DNA from: JADLHS01 sp036274115
Lineage (GTDB): Bacteria; Verrucomicrobiota; Verrucomicrobiia; Limisphaerales; JADLHS01
Reading direction: 5' to 3'
Length of the DNA: 64,000 nt
Assembly (NCBI GenBank): GCA_036274115.1
Contig: DASUGI010000078.1
Span: 1 to 64,000 of the forward strand
Shown: positions 8,303-16,517 of the stretch, in pieces
How the letters are laid out: each line of letters starts with the position of its first letter
How positions within the stretch are numbered: position 1 is the first letter of the stretch
Notes under the pieces: model-generated
The model's input: the letters and a program-made list of their open reading frames with translations, nothing else
What the model was told of the DNA's origin: nothing
Databases searched by the model: none
Position numbers and translations under genes: made by a program

Positions 8303-9613
8303 ATGAGAAGTTGCCAACAGACATTTAAATCATTGCTATTTGCCGTTCTTTTCTCCCCAACGATACCAGCCCTAACTGCAGCCGAAGCCTGGAAACAGGA
8401 CCGTTTTCTTATCACCTTTTGGTGTCCTCCACCGGCCACGGACACAAACCTCGCTCGCGTGGCACAGGAAGGTTTCAACCTGACCTGGACTCCCGTGGAA
8501 GGCCTCGACGTCGCCGCACGACACGGCCTCCGCGCCATGTTGACCAGCGAACTGCTCAAACCGGAAACGTTGAGCGACGCCACCAAGCGGGCGGAACTCG
8601 ATGCCTTGATTGACCGAGTCAAAAAGCACCCGGCACTTGAAGCGTATTACCTTACGGACGAACCCGGCTCGGGAGCGTTTCCCGCTTTGGGCAAGCTCGT
8701 CGCCTACCTGCGCGAGCGCGACCCGGCGCATTTCGCCTACATCAATCTGTATCCCACCTACGCAAACGAGCAGCAACTCGGCGTGAGCGCCGACGCGGCG
8801 GACCGCGCGAAGGTCGGTTATCCCACTGATTTCGCGGGAGTCAACACCAGCGACAAAACGGTGCTCCGTTATCGCGAACACGTGAAGCAATTCATCGAGA
8901 TCGTGAAGCCCGACCTGATCAGTTACGACCATTACCATTTCCTCAAAGGCGCCAAAGACGGTTCGCCGACCGACGGCAAACAATACTTCCTGAACCTGGG
9001 ATTGATTCGGCTCGCCGCGCTCGAAGCCAAGCGGCCTTTCCTCAACATCATTCAGGCGAACACCATCGAGAAACACTGGCGATTGCCCAACGGAAACGAG
9101 CTGCGTTGGCTCGTTTTCACCACGATGGCTTATGGCGGACGCGGCATCAGCTATTTCACCTATTGGGGGCCGCCGGCTTACAACGGTCTTTACATGGACG
9201 GAAATCCAATGCCGCTGCTGACGAATGTCGTCGCACTCAACAAGGAAATCGCCGCGTTCGGTCCAGCGCTGATGGAGTGGGACTCGCTCGGCGCTTATCA
9301 AACTGCTCCCCTTCCCTACGGCGCGGAAGCCATTCCAACCAACTGCCCGGTCCAGATCACCAGCGAAGGCGAATTTGTTGTCGGCTTGTTCGGCACGGCA
9401 AACAAACCAACGGCTTTCATGATCGTGAACCGAAACTACCGCGACGCCGCCCAGGCCACCGCGACCATTTCATTTGCCGGCAAACATATTCAAGAACGCG
9501 ACCGGAACTCCGGCACATGGCTGCCGCCCAGAAAGCTGAAGGATGATCGCCCCACCAAAATGCGAGTGAAACTCGCGCCCGGCGATGGCCGTTTGTTCCG
9601 CATCACACAATGA
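8303..9613 (+). CDS. Secreted TIM-barrel glycosidase-like protein
   Basis: The 436-residue protein has a signal peptide (hydrophobic residues 8-27, Ala-rich cleavage site). After it comes an alternating alpha/beta pattern with segments typical of a TIM-barrel glycosidase: LITFWCPPP, EAYYLTDEPGSG (possible acid/base Glu in DEP), LISYDHYHF, LNIIQANT, and MAYGGRGISYFTYWGP. A beta-rich tail follows from about residue 350. No exact glycoside hydrolase family was assigned; it recalls GH42/GH5-like proteins found next to Gfo/Idh/MocA oxidoreductases in Verrucomicrobia. Its stop codon overlaps the next gene's start in an ATGA at 9610-9613, showing translational coupling. Confidence 0.65.
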   Translation: MRSCQQTFKSLLFAVLFSPTIPALTAAEAWKQDRFLITFWCPPPATDTNLARVAQEGFNLTWTPVEGLDVAARHGLRAMLTSELLKPETLSDATKRAELDALIDRVKKHPALEAYYLTDEPGSGAFPALGKLVAYLRERDPAHFAYINLYPTYANEQQLGVSADAADRAKVGYPTDFAGVNTSDKTVLRYREHVKQFIEIVKPDLISYDHYHFLKGAKDGSPTDGKQYFLNLGLIRLAALEAKRPFLNIIQANTIEKHWRLPNGNELRWLVFTTMAYGGRGISYFTYWGPPAYNGLYMDGNPMPLLTNVVALNKEIAAFGPALMEWDSLGAYQTAPLPYGAEAIPTNCPVQITSEGEFVVGLFGTANKPTAFMIVNRNYRDAAQATATISFAGKHIQERDRNSGTWLPPRKLKDDRPTKMRVKLAPGDGRLFRITQ

Positions 9614-10929
9614 GTTTTCCCAGAATGAAACCAACAACTCGCCGCCAATTCCTGCGACAAACCGCAACTGCCGTCAGCGCGGCGGTGATTGCGCCAACCA
9701 TCATTCCCGCCTCTGCACTGGGGCGAGGGGGCGCACGCGCGCCGAGCGAACGCATCACCATGGGCTTCATTGGCGTGGGCGGACAAGGCAGCGGACACTT
9801 GCTCGGCGGCGCGTGGACCTATGTGCCCGGCGGCTACTCCGCGCGGCGCGATGTTCAGGTGCTCGCCGTCTGCGACGCGTGGAAGGATCGTCGCGACAAC
9901 GCCACCCGGCGGGTTAATGAGAACTACGCTGAGATTTTTGGCAAAGGCAACTATCGCTCCTGCGAAGCTTATCGAGATTATCGCGACGTGCTCGCCCGCG
10001 AAGACATTGATGCCGTGCTCATCGCGTCGCCGGTCCACTGGCACGGTGTGATGGCCATTCAAGCGGCGAAGGCTGGAAAAGATATTTACTGCGAAAAGCC
10101 GGTCGCCATTACCATTCGCGAAAGCCAGGTGATCAAGGAAACGGTGTTGCGCTACGCCCGCGTTTTCCAGGCCGGCACGCAACAACGCTCCGAATATGGC
10201 GGCAAATTCCGTCGCGCTTGCGAACTGGTTCGCAACGGTGCCATTGGCGAACTCAAGGAAGTTTACGCCTGTCGGCCCGGCGGCTCGTTCGAATGGAAGC
10301 GTTACGGCCCACCAAAACCTGTGCCGCCCGAACTGGATTGGGATCTCGCTCTTGGTCCAGCGCCGTGGCAGGAATATGGTGGCGTGGCGAATGCTCACAT
10401 GTTCTGCGGCATCGGTGACATCAATTGGGGGCCACACCATTACGACATCATTCAATGGGCGCTGGACGCGGATCGTTCCGGGCCCGTCGAGATGTTTTTC
10501 GAAAAGGATGTGCTCCAATATCGCTATGCCAACGGTGTCGTCGTTCACGCACAACATTTCCCCGGCGATTCGACGGGCTCGACCGGCGGTGCCCGCTTCG
10601 TGGGCACGAGGGGTTGGATTGCGGTGGATCGTGAAAACCTTATCGCTCACGACCCGGCCGTTCTGAAAATGCCGCTCGATCCCAAAGGTCCGCGCCTTTA
10701 TCGCAGCGACAGTCACTCCGGCAACTTCCTCGATTGCGTGCGCACCCGTCAGTCGCCCATTTGCGATGTTGAGACGGCGCATCGCTCCATCAGTGCCGTG
10801 TTGCTCGGCGGTATCGCCCTCCAACTCCAGCGCCCGTTGAAATGGGATCCGCAACAGGAACAATTCGCGAAAGATGACGAGGCAAATCGTCTGCTGAGCA
10901 CCACGTTCCGCACTCCCTGGGTCATTTAA
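9610..10929 (+). CDS. Tat-exported Gfo/Idh/MocA family oxidoreductase
   Basis: The ATG at 9610 overlaps the previous stop; an alternative ATG at 9625 places the Tat motif closer to the N-terminus. A twin-arginine signal (TRRQFLRQ, followed by an Ala-rich hydrophobic stretch) precedes a Rossmann domain with MGFIGVGGQGSGH as the dinucleotide-binding loop. The family motif YCEKPVAI is present, with the Lys that usually acts in catalysis, and WGPHHYDIIQWAL matches the usual C-terminal active-site helix. Tat export implies that NAD(P) is bound before transport and that the enzyme works in the periplasm, probably on a sugar or glycoside. Eleven bases separate it from the HEAT/FG-GAP gene. Confidence 0.9.
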   Translation: MSFPRMKPTTRRQFLRQTATAVSAAVIAPTIIPASALGRGGARAPSERITMGFIGVGGQGSGHLLGGAWTYVPGGYSARRDVQVLAVCDAWKDRRDNATRRVNENYAEIFGKGNYRSCEAYRDYRDVLAREDIDAVLIASPVHWHGVMAIQAAKAGKDIYCEKPVAITIRESQVIKETVLRYARVFQAGTQQRSEYGGKFRRACELVRNGAIGELKEVYACRPGGSFEWKRYGPPKPVPPELDWDLALGPAPWQEYGGVANAHMFCGIGDINWGPHHYDIIQWALDADRSGPVEMFFEKDVLQYRYANGVVVHAQHFPGDSTGSTGGARFVGTRGWIAVDRENLIAHDPAVLKMPLDPKGPRLYRSDSHSGNFLDCVRTRQSPICDVETAHRSISAVLLGGIALQLQRPLKWDPQQEQFAKDDEANRLLSTTFRTPWVI

Positions 10930-10940
10930 CTTCGATTGAA

Positions 10941-13900
10941 ATGAAACTTCACATTCTTGGGGCGCTTCTCATCACTTGCTTCGTAGCCGGCGATCTGGCG
11001 GCGCAGACCGCGGACGAAACTCGACTGATTCAAGTCCTGCAATCCAACGCGCCCGTTCCTGAAAAGGAAGACGCCTGCCGCAAGCTAAAGCTGACTGGCA
11101 CTACGAAGTCAGTCCCGGCCCTCGTAGCGCTGTTGACCCACGAACATCTCTATCAGTCCGCCTGCGATGTGCTGGAGACCATGCCTGCACCAGAAGCTGG
11201 CAACGCCTTGCGGGCCGCGCTCAAAACAACATCCGGCAACGCCAAGGCGGCAGTCATTCACGCGTTGGGCGAAAAACGCTACCAACCCGCCACCGGCGAT
11301 CTAGCGCAACTTTTGACCGACTCCGATTCTCTCGTTGCAACTGCCGCTGCTCGAGCCCTCGGCCAAACCGGAAGCAACGATGCCATCCGGGAATTGCAGC
11401 AAGCACTCGGGAAAGCCACTGGACCTCTGCGCAGCGCAACGGTGGACGCGTTGCTGAATGGCGCGTCGCAATTGCTGGCCGCTGGCAAGGGAGCGGAAGC
11501 GCGCAAAATCTATCAGCAATTCGACAACGCCACGGAGAAGGAAGGCGTTCGCACCGCGGCTTACGCGGGACTCATTCGCGCCGCCGAAGCCAACGAAGCA
11601 CTGAAACTGGTCAGTGATGGGATTGCAGGGACAGATTCAGCCCATCAATCAGCCGCGCTCCGGCTGGCGGTTGAAATTCAAGACCCCAAAGCAACCGCTG
11701 CGTTTACGAATCTCCTGACCACCACGTCACCACCGGTGCAGGCCGCATTGGTCAGGTTGCTCCAATTACGCGGTGACGTGGCTGCCGCACCAGCGGTTCT
11801 TGCCATGGCAAAAAGCCTTGAGCCGAACGTGCGAGTGGCGGCACTGACCGCACTCGGAACGCTGGGCGATGTTTCCTCAATCTCGCTGCTCGCCGATGCT
11901 GCGGCATCGCCGGAAGCGACGGAACAAAAGGCAGCCCGAGTGGCGCTAACGGAGCTAAGGCGCGGTGAAATTGCCGAGGCAATGATCGCACAGTTGTCGT
12001 CGGCGAATCCAGCAGTTCAGGTCGAATTGATCCGAGCCCTCGCAGCGCGAATGGATAAATCTTCTGCGCCGCGCCTGCTGGAGTTGGCGAGCACGGGGAA
12101 CGCCCAAACACGCAGAACGGCGTTGCGTGGACTCGACCAACTCGCTGATGGCTCGCACTTACCCACGCTCGTCAAGTTATTGGAAGACGCCAAGGATGAC
12201 CCGTCGCGCGCAGAAATACAAAGTGTCTTTGAATCTCTCGCGGACCGGACGCCCACCGGACAAAAGCTCAACGTCTCTTCAATTGCTCAGGCATTGAACC
12301 ACATCAACGTGCCGACACGCGTCGCCTTGTTGCAAGTGAGTGCGTTTTTTGCCGATGCTCGTTTGCGCGATGGCCTTCGCGCGGCGCTGAAAGATACTAA
12401 CGAAGTTGTCCGAACCAGCGCTGCCCGGGCGCTGTGCAATTCGCGCGATCCGCAACTGATGCCCGAGCTTCTGGAACTCGCCAAATCAGCACCCGAACCA
12501 GGTCTCCGCGCATTGGCACTGGAAGGCTACGTTCGACTCATTGGAGAGAACGATGCGAACTTCCCAAGCACTCGACGAGTGCAGCTACTTAAGTCCGCCT
12601 ACGCGCTCGCCGCTCGACCGGAAGACAAGCGATTGATCCTGTCTTCGCTGGCAACGGCGCCCAATCTCGAGTCGCTGCAACTCGCGCGAACTGCTTGCGG
12701 CGAACCGGGCATCAAAGCGGAAGCCGAAGTCGCGTGCGCACGAATCGCCAAAGCGCTGTTGGCTGCGGAACCAACCGCCGCAACCACAGCCTTGCAGAAC
12801 CTCGCCACCAATGGCAGCACGGCCAATGTTCAAGCCGAGGCAAAATCCATCCTGAAGCAGTTTGATTCGGGCTGGCTCGCCAGCGGACCTTACCGTCGCC
12901 GCGGCAAGGAAGCCATGGACCTCTTCGACATCGTGTTCCCACCAGAGCGGCGCAATCCCGGCACCAACGTCATCGTCTGGTGGCGAGCACCCGGCACTGC
13001 GGACCTCTCCCGACGTGGCGAAGTGGATTTGCTCGGGATCGCCGGTGGCGATCAATGCGCTGTGTATTTGAAGACTCGCGTCTTTGCTCCAGCGGCTCAG
13101 GATGCGCTTTTTGAAATCGGCTCGGATGATGGAATCAAGCTCTGGCTGAACGGCGAATTGATTCACACCAACAATGCCGTTCGCGGTTTAACCCCCGGTC
13201 AGGATCGAGCCAGGGGCAAGCTCCGCGAAGGCTGGAACGATTTGTTTGCGAAAGTCACGCAATCCACTGCCGGATGCGGGATGGCTGTGACAATCAAGAA
13301 CGCCAGCGGTTCGGAAATCAACGGGCTTCGATTCGATCCGCACGGCGGCGAGTCAGAGTCGGCGTTCAAGAAAATCCAGTTGTCTGCCGACTTCTACGCG
13401 GAAGGCGCTTACTACGGAGACTTTAATCGCGACGGTAAATTGGATGTGGTTGCCGGCCCGTTCTGGTTTGCCGGACCTGACTTTCAACAAAAGAATGAAA
13501 TCCGTCCGCCCGCCAAGTTTGATCCGCACGGTTACTCGGATAATTTCCTGACCTACACTGCGGACTTCAACGGCGATGGCTGGACGGACGTGTTCTACGT
13601 GCCGTTCCCCGGGGCTGAAGGTTATTGGTATGAAAATCCGCAGAACAAATCCGGCCACTGGCAGAAGCATCTTGCCTATTCCATGGTCGGAAACGAGTCG
13701 CCCGGCCTCGCCGACGTGACTGGCGATGGTCGTCCTGATTTGATCCTCAACAACGAGGGTCATCTGGGCTACGCGACGTTTGACCCGGCAAAGCCGAATG
13801 AACCCTGGAAATTCCGCGCCGTGTCGCCGAAGGATTCGCGATTTCAGCGCTTCACCCATGGCATCGGCGCTGGCGACATCAACGGTGACGGCCGGATGGA

Positions 13901-14486
13901 TTTGGTCGAAGCGGCTGGCTGGTGGGAAAGACCAGCCGATGTAAATACTGACTCGCCCTGGAAGTTTCACCCCTACAAGTTCGCCGAGGCCGCCGCGCAA
14001 ATGCTCGTCACCGACGTGGATGGGGACGGCCTCAATGACGTCATCAACTCATGGCACTGCCATCTTTATGGTCTGGTCTGGAATCGCCAATCCCGCTCGG
14101 CCAACGGCGACATCACGTGGCAACAGCACGTCATTATGTCGCCCACTCCCGATACGAGCCTCGACGCGGTGCGCTTCAGTCAGCTTCACGCCATGGAATT
14201 GGTAGACATGAATGGCGACGGCTTAAAGGACATCCTGACGGGCAAACGCTTTTGGGCGCATGGTCCTGTGGGCGACGTCGAACCGGACGCGCCCGCCGTG
14301 GTTTATTGGTTTGAACTCAAGCGCACGGACGGGAAAGTCAGCTTCATCCCGCACCCAATCGACAATGACTCCGGTATCGGAACGCAAGTCACGGCCACTG
14401 ACCTAAACGGTGATAAACGTCCTGACGTGATTGTGGCCAACAAGAAGGGGATATTTCTGCACCTGAGCGACAGGGGCCAACCGTAG
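10941..14486 (+). CDS. Large secreted HEAT-repeat and FG-GAP (VCBS) protein
   Basis: The 1,181-residue protein has a signal peptide (about residues 1-21), then Ala/Leu-rich HEAT-like helical repeats to about residue 640. A PA14/beta-jelly-roll-like module follows (about 645-800, with ALFEIGSDDGIKLWLNGELI). The C-terminus is an FG-GAP/VCBS propeller containing at least seven calcium-binding loops of the DxNxDGxxD type, for example DFNRDGKLD, DFNGDGWTD, DVTGDGRPD and DVDGDGLND. Such architecture suggests a periplasmic or surface binding protein; no catalytic residues were found. It is the third gene of the operon with the TIM-barrel protein and the oxidoreductase. Its TAG stop lies inside the GTAGC end of a palindromic repeat. 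Confidence 0.85.
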   Translation: MKLHILGALLITCFVAGDLAAQTADETRLIQVLQSNAPVPEKEDACRKLKLTGTTKSVPALVALLTHEHLYQSACDVLETMPAPEAGNALRAALKTTSGNAKAAVIHALGEKRYQPATGDLAQLLTDSDSLVATAAARALGQTGSNDAIRELQQALGKATGPLRSATVDALLNGASQLLAAGKGAEARKIYQQFDNATEKEGVRTAAYAGLIRAAEANEALKLVSDGIAGTDSAHQSAALRLAVEIQDPKATAAFTNLLTTTSPPVQAALVRLLQLRGDVAAAPAVLAMAKSLEPNVRVAALTALGTLGDVSSISLLADAAASPEATEQKAARVALTELRRGEIAEAMIAQLSSANPAVQVELIRALAARMDKSSAPRLLELASTGNAQTRRTALRGLDQLADGSHLPTLVKLLEDAKDDPSRAEIQSVFESLADRTPTGQKLNVSSIAQALNHINVPTRVALLQVSAFFADARLRDGLRAALKDTNEVVRTSAARALCNSRDPQLMPELLELAKSAPEPGLRALALEGYVRLIGENDANFPSTRRVQLLKSAYALAARPEDKRLILSSLATAPNLESLQLARTACGEPGIKAEAEVACARIAKALLAAEPTAATTALQNLATNGSTANVQAEAKSILKQFDSGWLASGPYRRRGKEAMDLFDIVFPPERRNPGTNVIVWWRAPGTADLSRRGEVDLLGIAGGDQCAVYLKTRVFAPAAQDALFEIGSDDGIKLWLNGELIHTNNAVRGLTPGQDRARGKLREGWNDLFAKVTQSTAGCGMAVTIKNASGSEINGLRFDPHGGESESAFKKIQLSADFYAEGAYYGDFNRDGKLDVVAGPFWFAGPDFQQKNEIRPPAKFDPHGYSDNFLTYTADFNGDGWTDVFYVPFPGAEGYWYENPQNKSGHWQKHLAYSMVGNESPGLADVTGDGRPDLILNNEGHLGYATFDPAKPNEPWKFRAVSPKDSRFQRFTHGIGAGDINGDGRMDLVEAAGWWERPADVNTDSPWKFHPYKFAEAAAQMLVTDVDGDGLNDVINSWHCHLYGLVWNRQSRSANGDITWQQHVIMSPTPDTSLDAVRFSQLHAMELVDMNGDGLKDILTGKRFWAHGPVGDVEPDAPAVVYWFELKRTDGKVSFIPHPIDNDSGIGTQVTATDLNGDKRPDVIVANKKGIFLHLSDRGQP

Positions 14487-14658
14487 CGCAGATTACAATC
14501 TGCCGTATCGCCGAATTGCATTCGGCTGCCGCCCGTCACACCAATGCACGTGAGACGTCACAGGGCTACGGATGACGCTCGAAGCTCTATCGGCAGCTCA
14601 CAGGGCGAGTGCCTGCGGATTGAAAATCCGCGATACAGCAGATTGCAAATCTGCGCGA
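14483..14658. repeat. Paired-hairpin palindromic repeat, copy 2
   Basis: The same architecture as at 6632-6765 occurs here: hairpins at 14488-14503 (GCAGATT stem, 2-nt loop), 14510-14526 (GCCGAAT), 14615-14631 (GCGGATT) and 14638-14654 (GCAGATT). GTAGC comes before the first hairpin, CGTATC joins the first pair and CGATACA joins the second. The two half-elements are about 88 bases apart, further than in copy 1. The TAG inside the opening GTAGC serves as the stop codon of the preceding gene. The remaining bases up to the RelE-like gene show nothing recognisable. Confidence 0.9.
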
Positions 14659-14758
14659 CACAGCACCGAACGCGCACTTTGGTCGGACCAGTTTATTTTT
14701 GTCGTGCTTTTGCCGACGGTTCTCCCCTACCCTGCCACCGTTCTAACGCTTAGCGAAG

Positions 14759-15121
14759 ATGTCTCCGTTCCAAATCATTTTCACGCCGACCAGCGCCGCT
14801 GAACTGGCGCGCATGCCCAAGGAATTGCAACTTCACATTCTCGGCGAGTTTCGCGGACTGCCTCAGCAGGTCATCGGCACGGAACTGGATGACTTCGGCA
14901 AACTGGAACGCGGCGGACGCATCCTGCACCGCTTCCGCATTGGCGACTTCCGCGTTTACTTTGAGCGGCACGAACTCGGCGTGCTGGTGCATCGCATCTT
15001 AAGCCGCAACACGCTCAAAGATTTCCTCTATCGCTCCGGCCTCAAGGTGGAGGAAGACCAGGCGCTTCAGCAGAATCCGAAGTTCTGGGAGATGATTGAA
15101 GCGGCGCGGACGGCGAAGTAG
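14759..15121 (+). CDS. RelE/ParE-superfamily-like protein
   Basis: The 120-residue protein has the alpha-alpha-beta-beta-beta order of RelE/ParE-type toxins: a FQIIFTPTSAAEL start, two helices, a GRILHRFRIGDFRVYF segment and a final LVHRILSRNTLKDFLYR strand-helix. The GDFRVYF and HRILSRNT parts resemble the RelE core, which contacts the ribosome in active toxins. No antitoxin gene adjoins it: upstream lies only repeat DNA and downstream a gene-poor stretch. It may be an orphan toxin, a decayed system, or a RelE-fold protein with another job. Confidence 0.6.
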   Translation: MSPFQIIFTPTSAAELARMPKELQLHILGEFRGLPQQVIGTELDDFGKLERGGRILHRFRIGDFRVYFERHELGVLVHRILSRNTLKDFLYRSGLKVEEDQALQQNPKFWEMIEAARTAK

Positions 15122-15178
15122 GGCGCATCTGAATCACGTTGATTCACCATTGGGGCGGTCATTTCCCGGAGGACAAAT

Positions 15179-15290
15179 CAAAGCATTTCAGCCGTCCCTT
15201 CGGGACTTGTGGATTTGGGGGGATGCAACCCGGCGCTGAAGCGCCGGGCTATTCTCAGATGTCCCTACTACGGGACGTGATTCTGGGCGC
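15179..15290. repeat. Three-hairpin intergenic repeat (GTCCC/GGCGC type)
   Basis: Within the 387-base gap after the RelE-like gene lie three hairpins: 15194-15206 (GTCCC TTC GGGAC), 15229-15248 (8-bp stem CCCGGCGC with a TGAA loop) and 15261-15276 (GTCCC ... GGGAC). The outer two share the GTCCC/GGGAC stem and flank the central GC-rich one, so the whole is a composite element. From memory, similar GTCCC-flanked elements are common between genes in Verrucomicrobia, but no second copy was found here. It could form a stable RNA structure, yet no T-tract follows, so terminator function is not supported. Confidence 0.7.
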
Positions 15291-15372
15291 AGACCAGCGG
15301 CGGCATTCAATGAAGTGAATGGATAACCAAGGACGCAAGAACCGCGAGATCGGAAATCGCAATTGCCTACCC

Positions 15373-15443
15373 TACATATTCACCCAACTCCACATTCCCA
15401 TGCGCCAGATCAATGAAGTGCTTCGGCTGTCATGTTGATACGG
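15373..15443 (-). pseudogene. Remnant of an HNH endonuclease 3' end
   Basis: This stretch aligns at roughly 80 percent identity with 15800-15870, the 3' end of the intact HNH gene. On the minus strand it encodes a variant of the same C-terminus (KHFIDLAHGNVELGEYVG against KHFIDLAYWNVELGEDVN), with a one-base frameshift near 15425. The rest of the gene copy is absent. The differences fall partly at third codon positions, which suggests an old paralogue rather than a fresh duplication. Confidence 0.65.
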
Positions 15444-15508
15444 GTTGGACGGCGAAATAAGTCGATCAGAAACAAGCGGTGCCGTTGGATTGATCAAACG
15501 CGAAATCA

Positions 15509-15763
15509 TTACCTCGCATCTTCATCAGCATCCAAACGGCTACGCGCGCGCATTGGATCGAATGGTGAAAACGGTGAATGCGCATGTTCACGAACACCGC
15601 CTTCGTCAGGCCCAACCACTTCGACGCGAACCAGGGTGACGTCATCACGACATTGATCAATGAAATACCCGGCGGCTTCTTCCTCCGACTCTGCCGAAAG
15701 CTCGTCGTAATACATCTTCCCTTGATGCTTCCAATGCATTCCAAAGATGTAGGTTTGCCACAT
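15509..15763 (-). CDS. Small hypothetical protein (84 aa)
   Basis: This reading frame starts at the ATG at 15763 with a weak GGT-rich upstream region. The first 60 residues are well-formed and acidic (MWQTYIFGMHWKHQG, YYDELSAESEEEAAGYF, DDVTLVRVEVVGPDEGG), with a pattern suggesting two beta strands around a helix. The C-terminus is Arg/Asp-rich. It sits between the HNH gene and the HNH remnant on the same strand. No family was recognised. The frame on the opposite strand looks like a shadow. Confidence 0.5.
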   Translation of the reverse strand: MWQTYIFGMHWKHQGKMYYDELSAESEEEAAGYFIDQCRDDVTLVRVEVVGPDEGGVREHAHSPFSPFDPMRARSRLDADEDAR

Positions 15764-15793
15764 ACCTGACCCACCAGGCAGCCCCGCGCGGAA

Positions 15794-16414
15794 CTAGTTT
15801 ACATCTTCACCCAACTCGACGTTCCAATACGCCAGATCAATGAAGTGCTTCCAGCTATCGTGCTGGTAAAGGCTGAAATTGATCTGCACGAACGGACGCC
15901 ACTTCGGCCGCTTCGGCTTCTTGATGAGATGCATGCCGGCTTCCTGCGGCGTGCGATTCGCCTTGCGCGTATTGCACTCGATGCAGGAGCAGACAATGTT
16001 CTCCCACGTCGTCGGGCCACCACGGTCGCGCGGGATCACGTGGTCGAGATTCAAGTCTTTCCGGTCGAAGACATGGCCGCAGTACTGGCACGTGTTGCGG
16101 TCGCGCTCGAAAATGTTGTGGCGCGTGAACTTCACTTCCTTCTTCGGCAGCCGGTCGTAAGCCAGCAACAGAATCACCCGCGGCAGGCGGATGCGAAACG
16201 AAATGGTGTGAACCGACTCGGGATGCGGCGATTGTTGCGAGAAGTCGTGCCAGGCCTCGAAATTGTAGGTTTGAAACGAGCCGTCGGCGTTGTCGAGCAC
16301 CACCTGGGCGTGACCTTGAAACAGCAGCGTGAGCGCGCGGCGGGCAGTGCAGACATTCACGGCCTGCCACAGCCGGTTCAACACGAGCACATGTTGGTTC
16401 AGAATTGAGTTCAT
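15794..16414 (-). CDS. HNH endonuclease
   Basis: The start is set at the ATG at 16414 (MNSILNQHVLVLN...) because it follows a GGGG stretch at suitable spacing; a further in-frame ATG at 16435 would add seven residues. The C-terminal half holds an HNH nuclease core with two CxxC zinc knuckles (CQYCGHVF and CSCIECN) around NLDHVIPRDRGGPTTWENIV, where the DH and N residues form the metal site. The N-terminal 90 residues contain a module seen in HNH proteins of this length that are widespread as single chromosomal genes. The function is not known; a DNA-repair or defence role would be speculation. A partial second copy of its 3' end lies about 430 bases downstream. Confidence 0.9.
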   Translation of the reverse strand: MNSILNQHVLVLNRLWQAVNVCTARRALTLLFQGHAQVVLDNADGSFQTYNFEAWHDFSQQSPHPESVHTISFRIRLPRVILLLAYDRLPKKEVKFTRHNIFERDRNTCQYCGHVFDRKDLNLDHVIPRDRGGPTTWENIVCSCIECNTRKANRTPQEAGMHLIKKPKRPKWRPFVQINFSLYQHDSWKHFIDLAYWNVELGEDVN

Positions 16415-16517
16415 CACAGACCCCAATCGTGCCAAACGCTAACAAGACCGCGTGGCCGTGTCAATTTCCGCACCCAAATCATTGCCAAGGCGACGCGGTG
16501 GCGACTAAAATGTGCGC

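Noticed and set aside
9490..10863. A 457-codon minus-strand open frame
   Set aside because: It is antisense to the Tat-exported oxidoreductase, whose family motifs are plainly on the plus strand.
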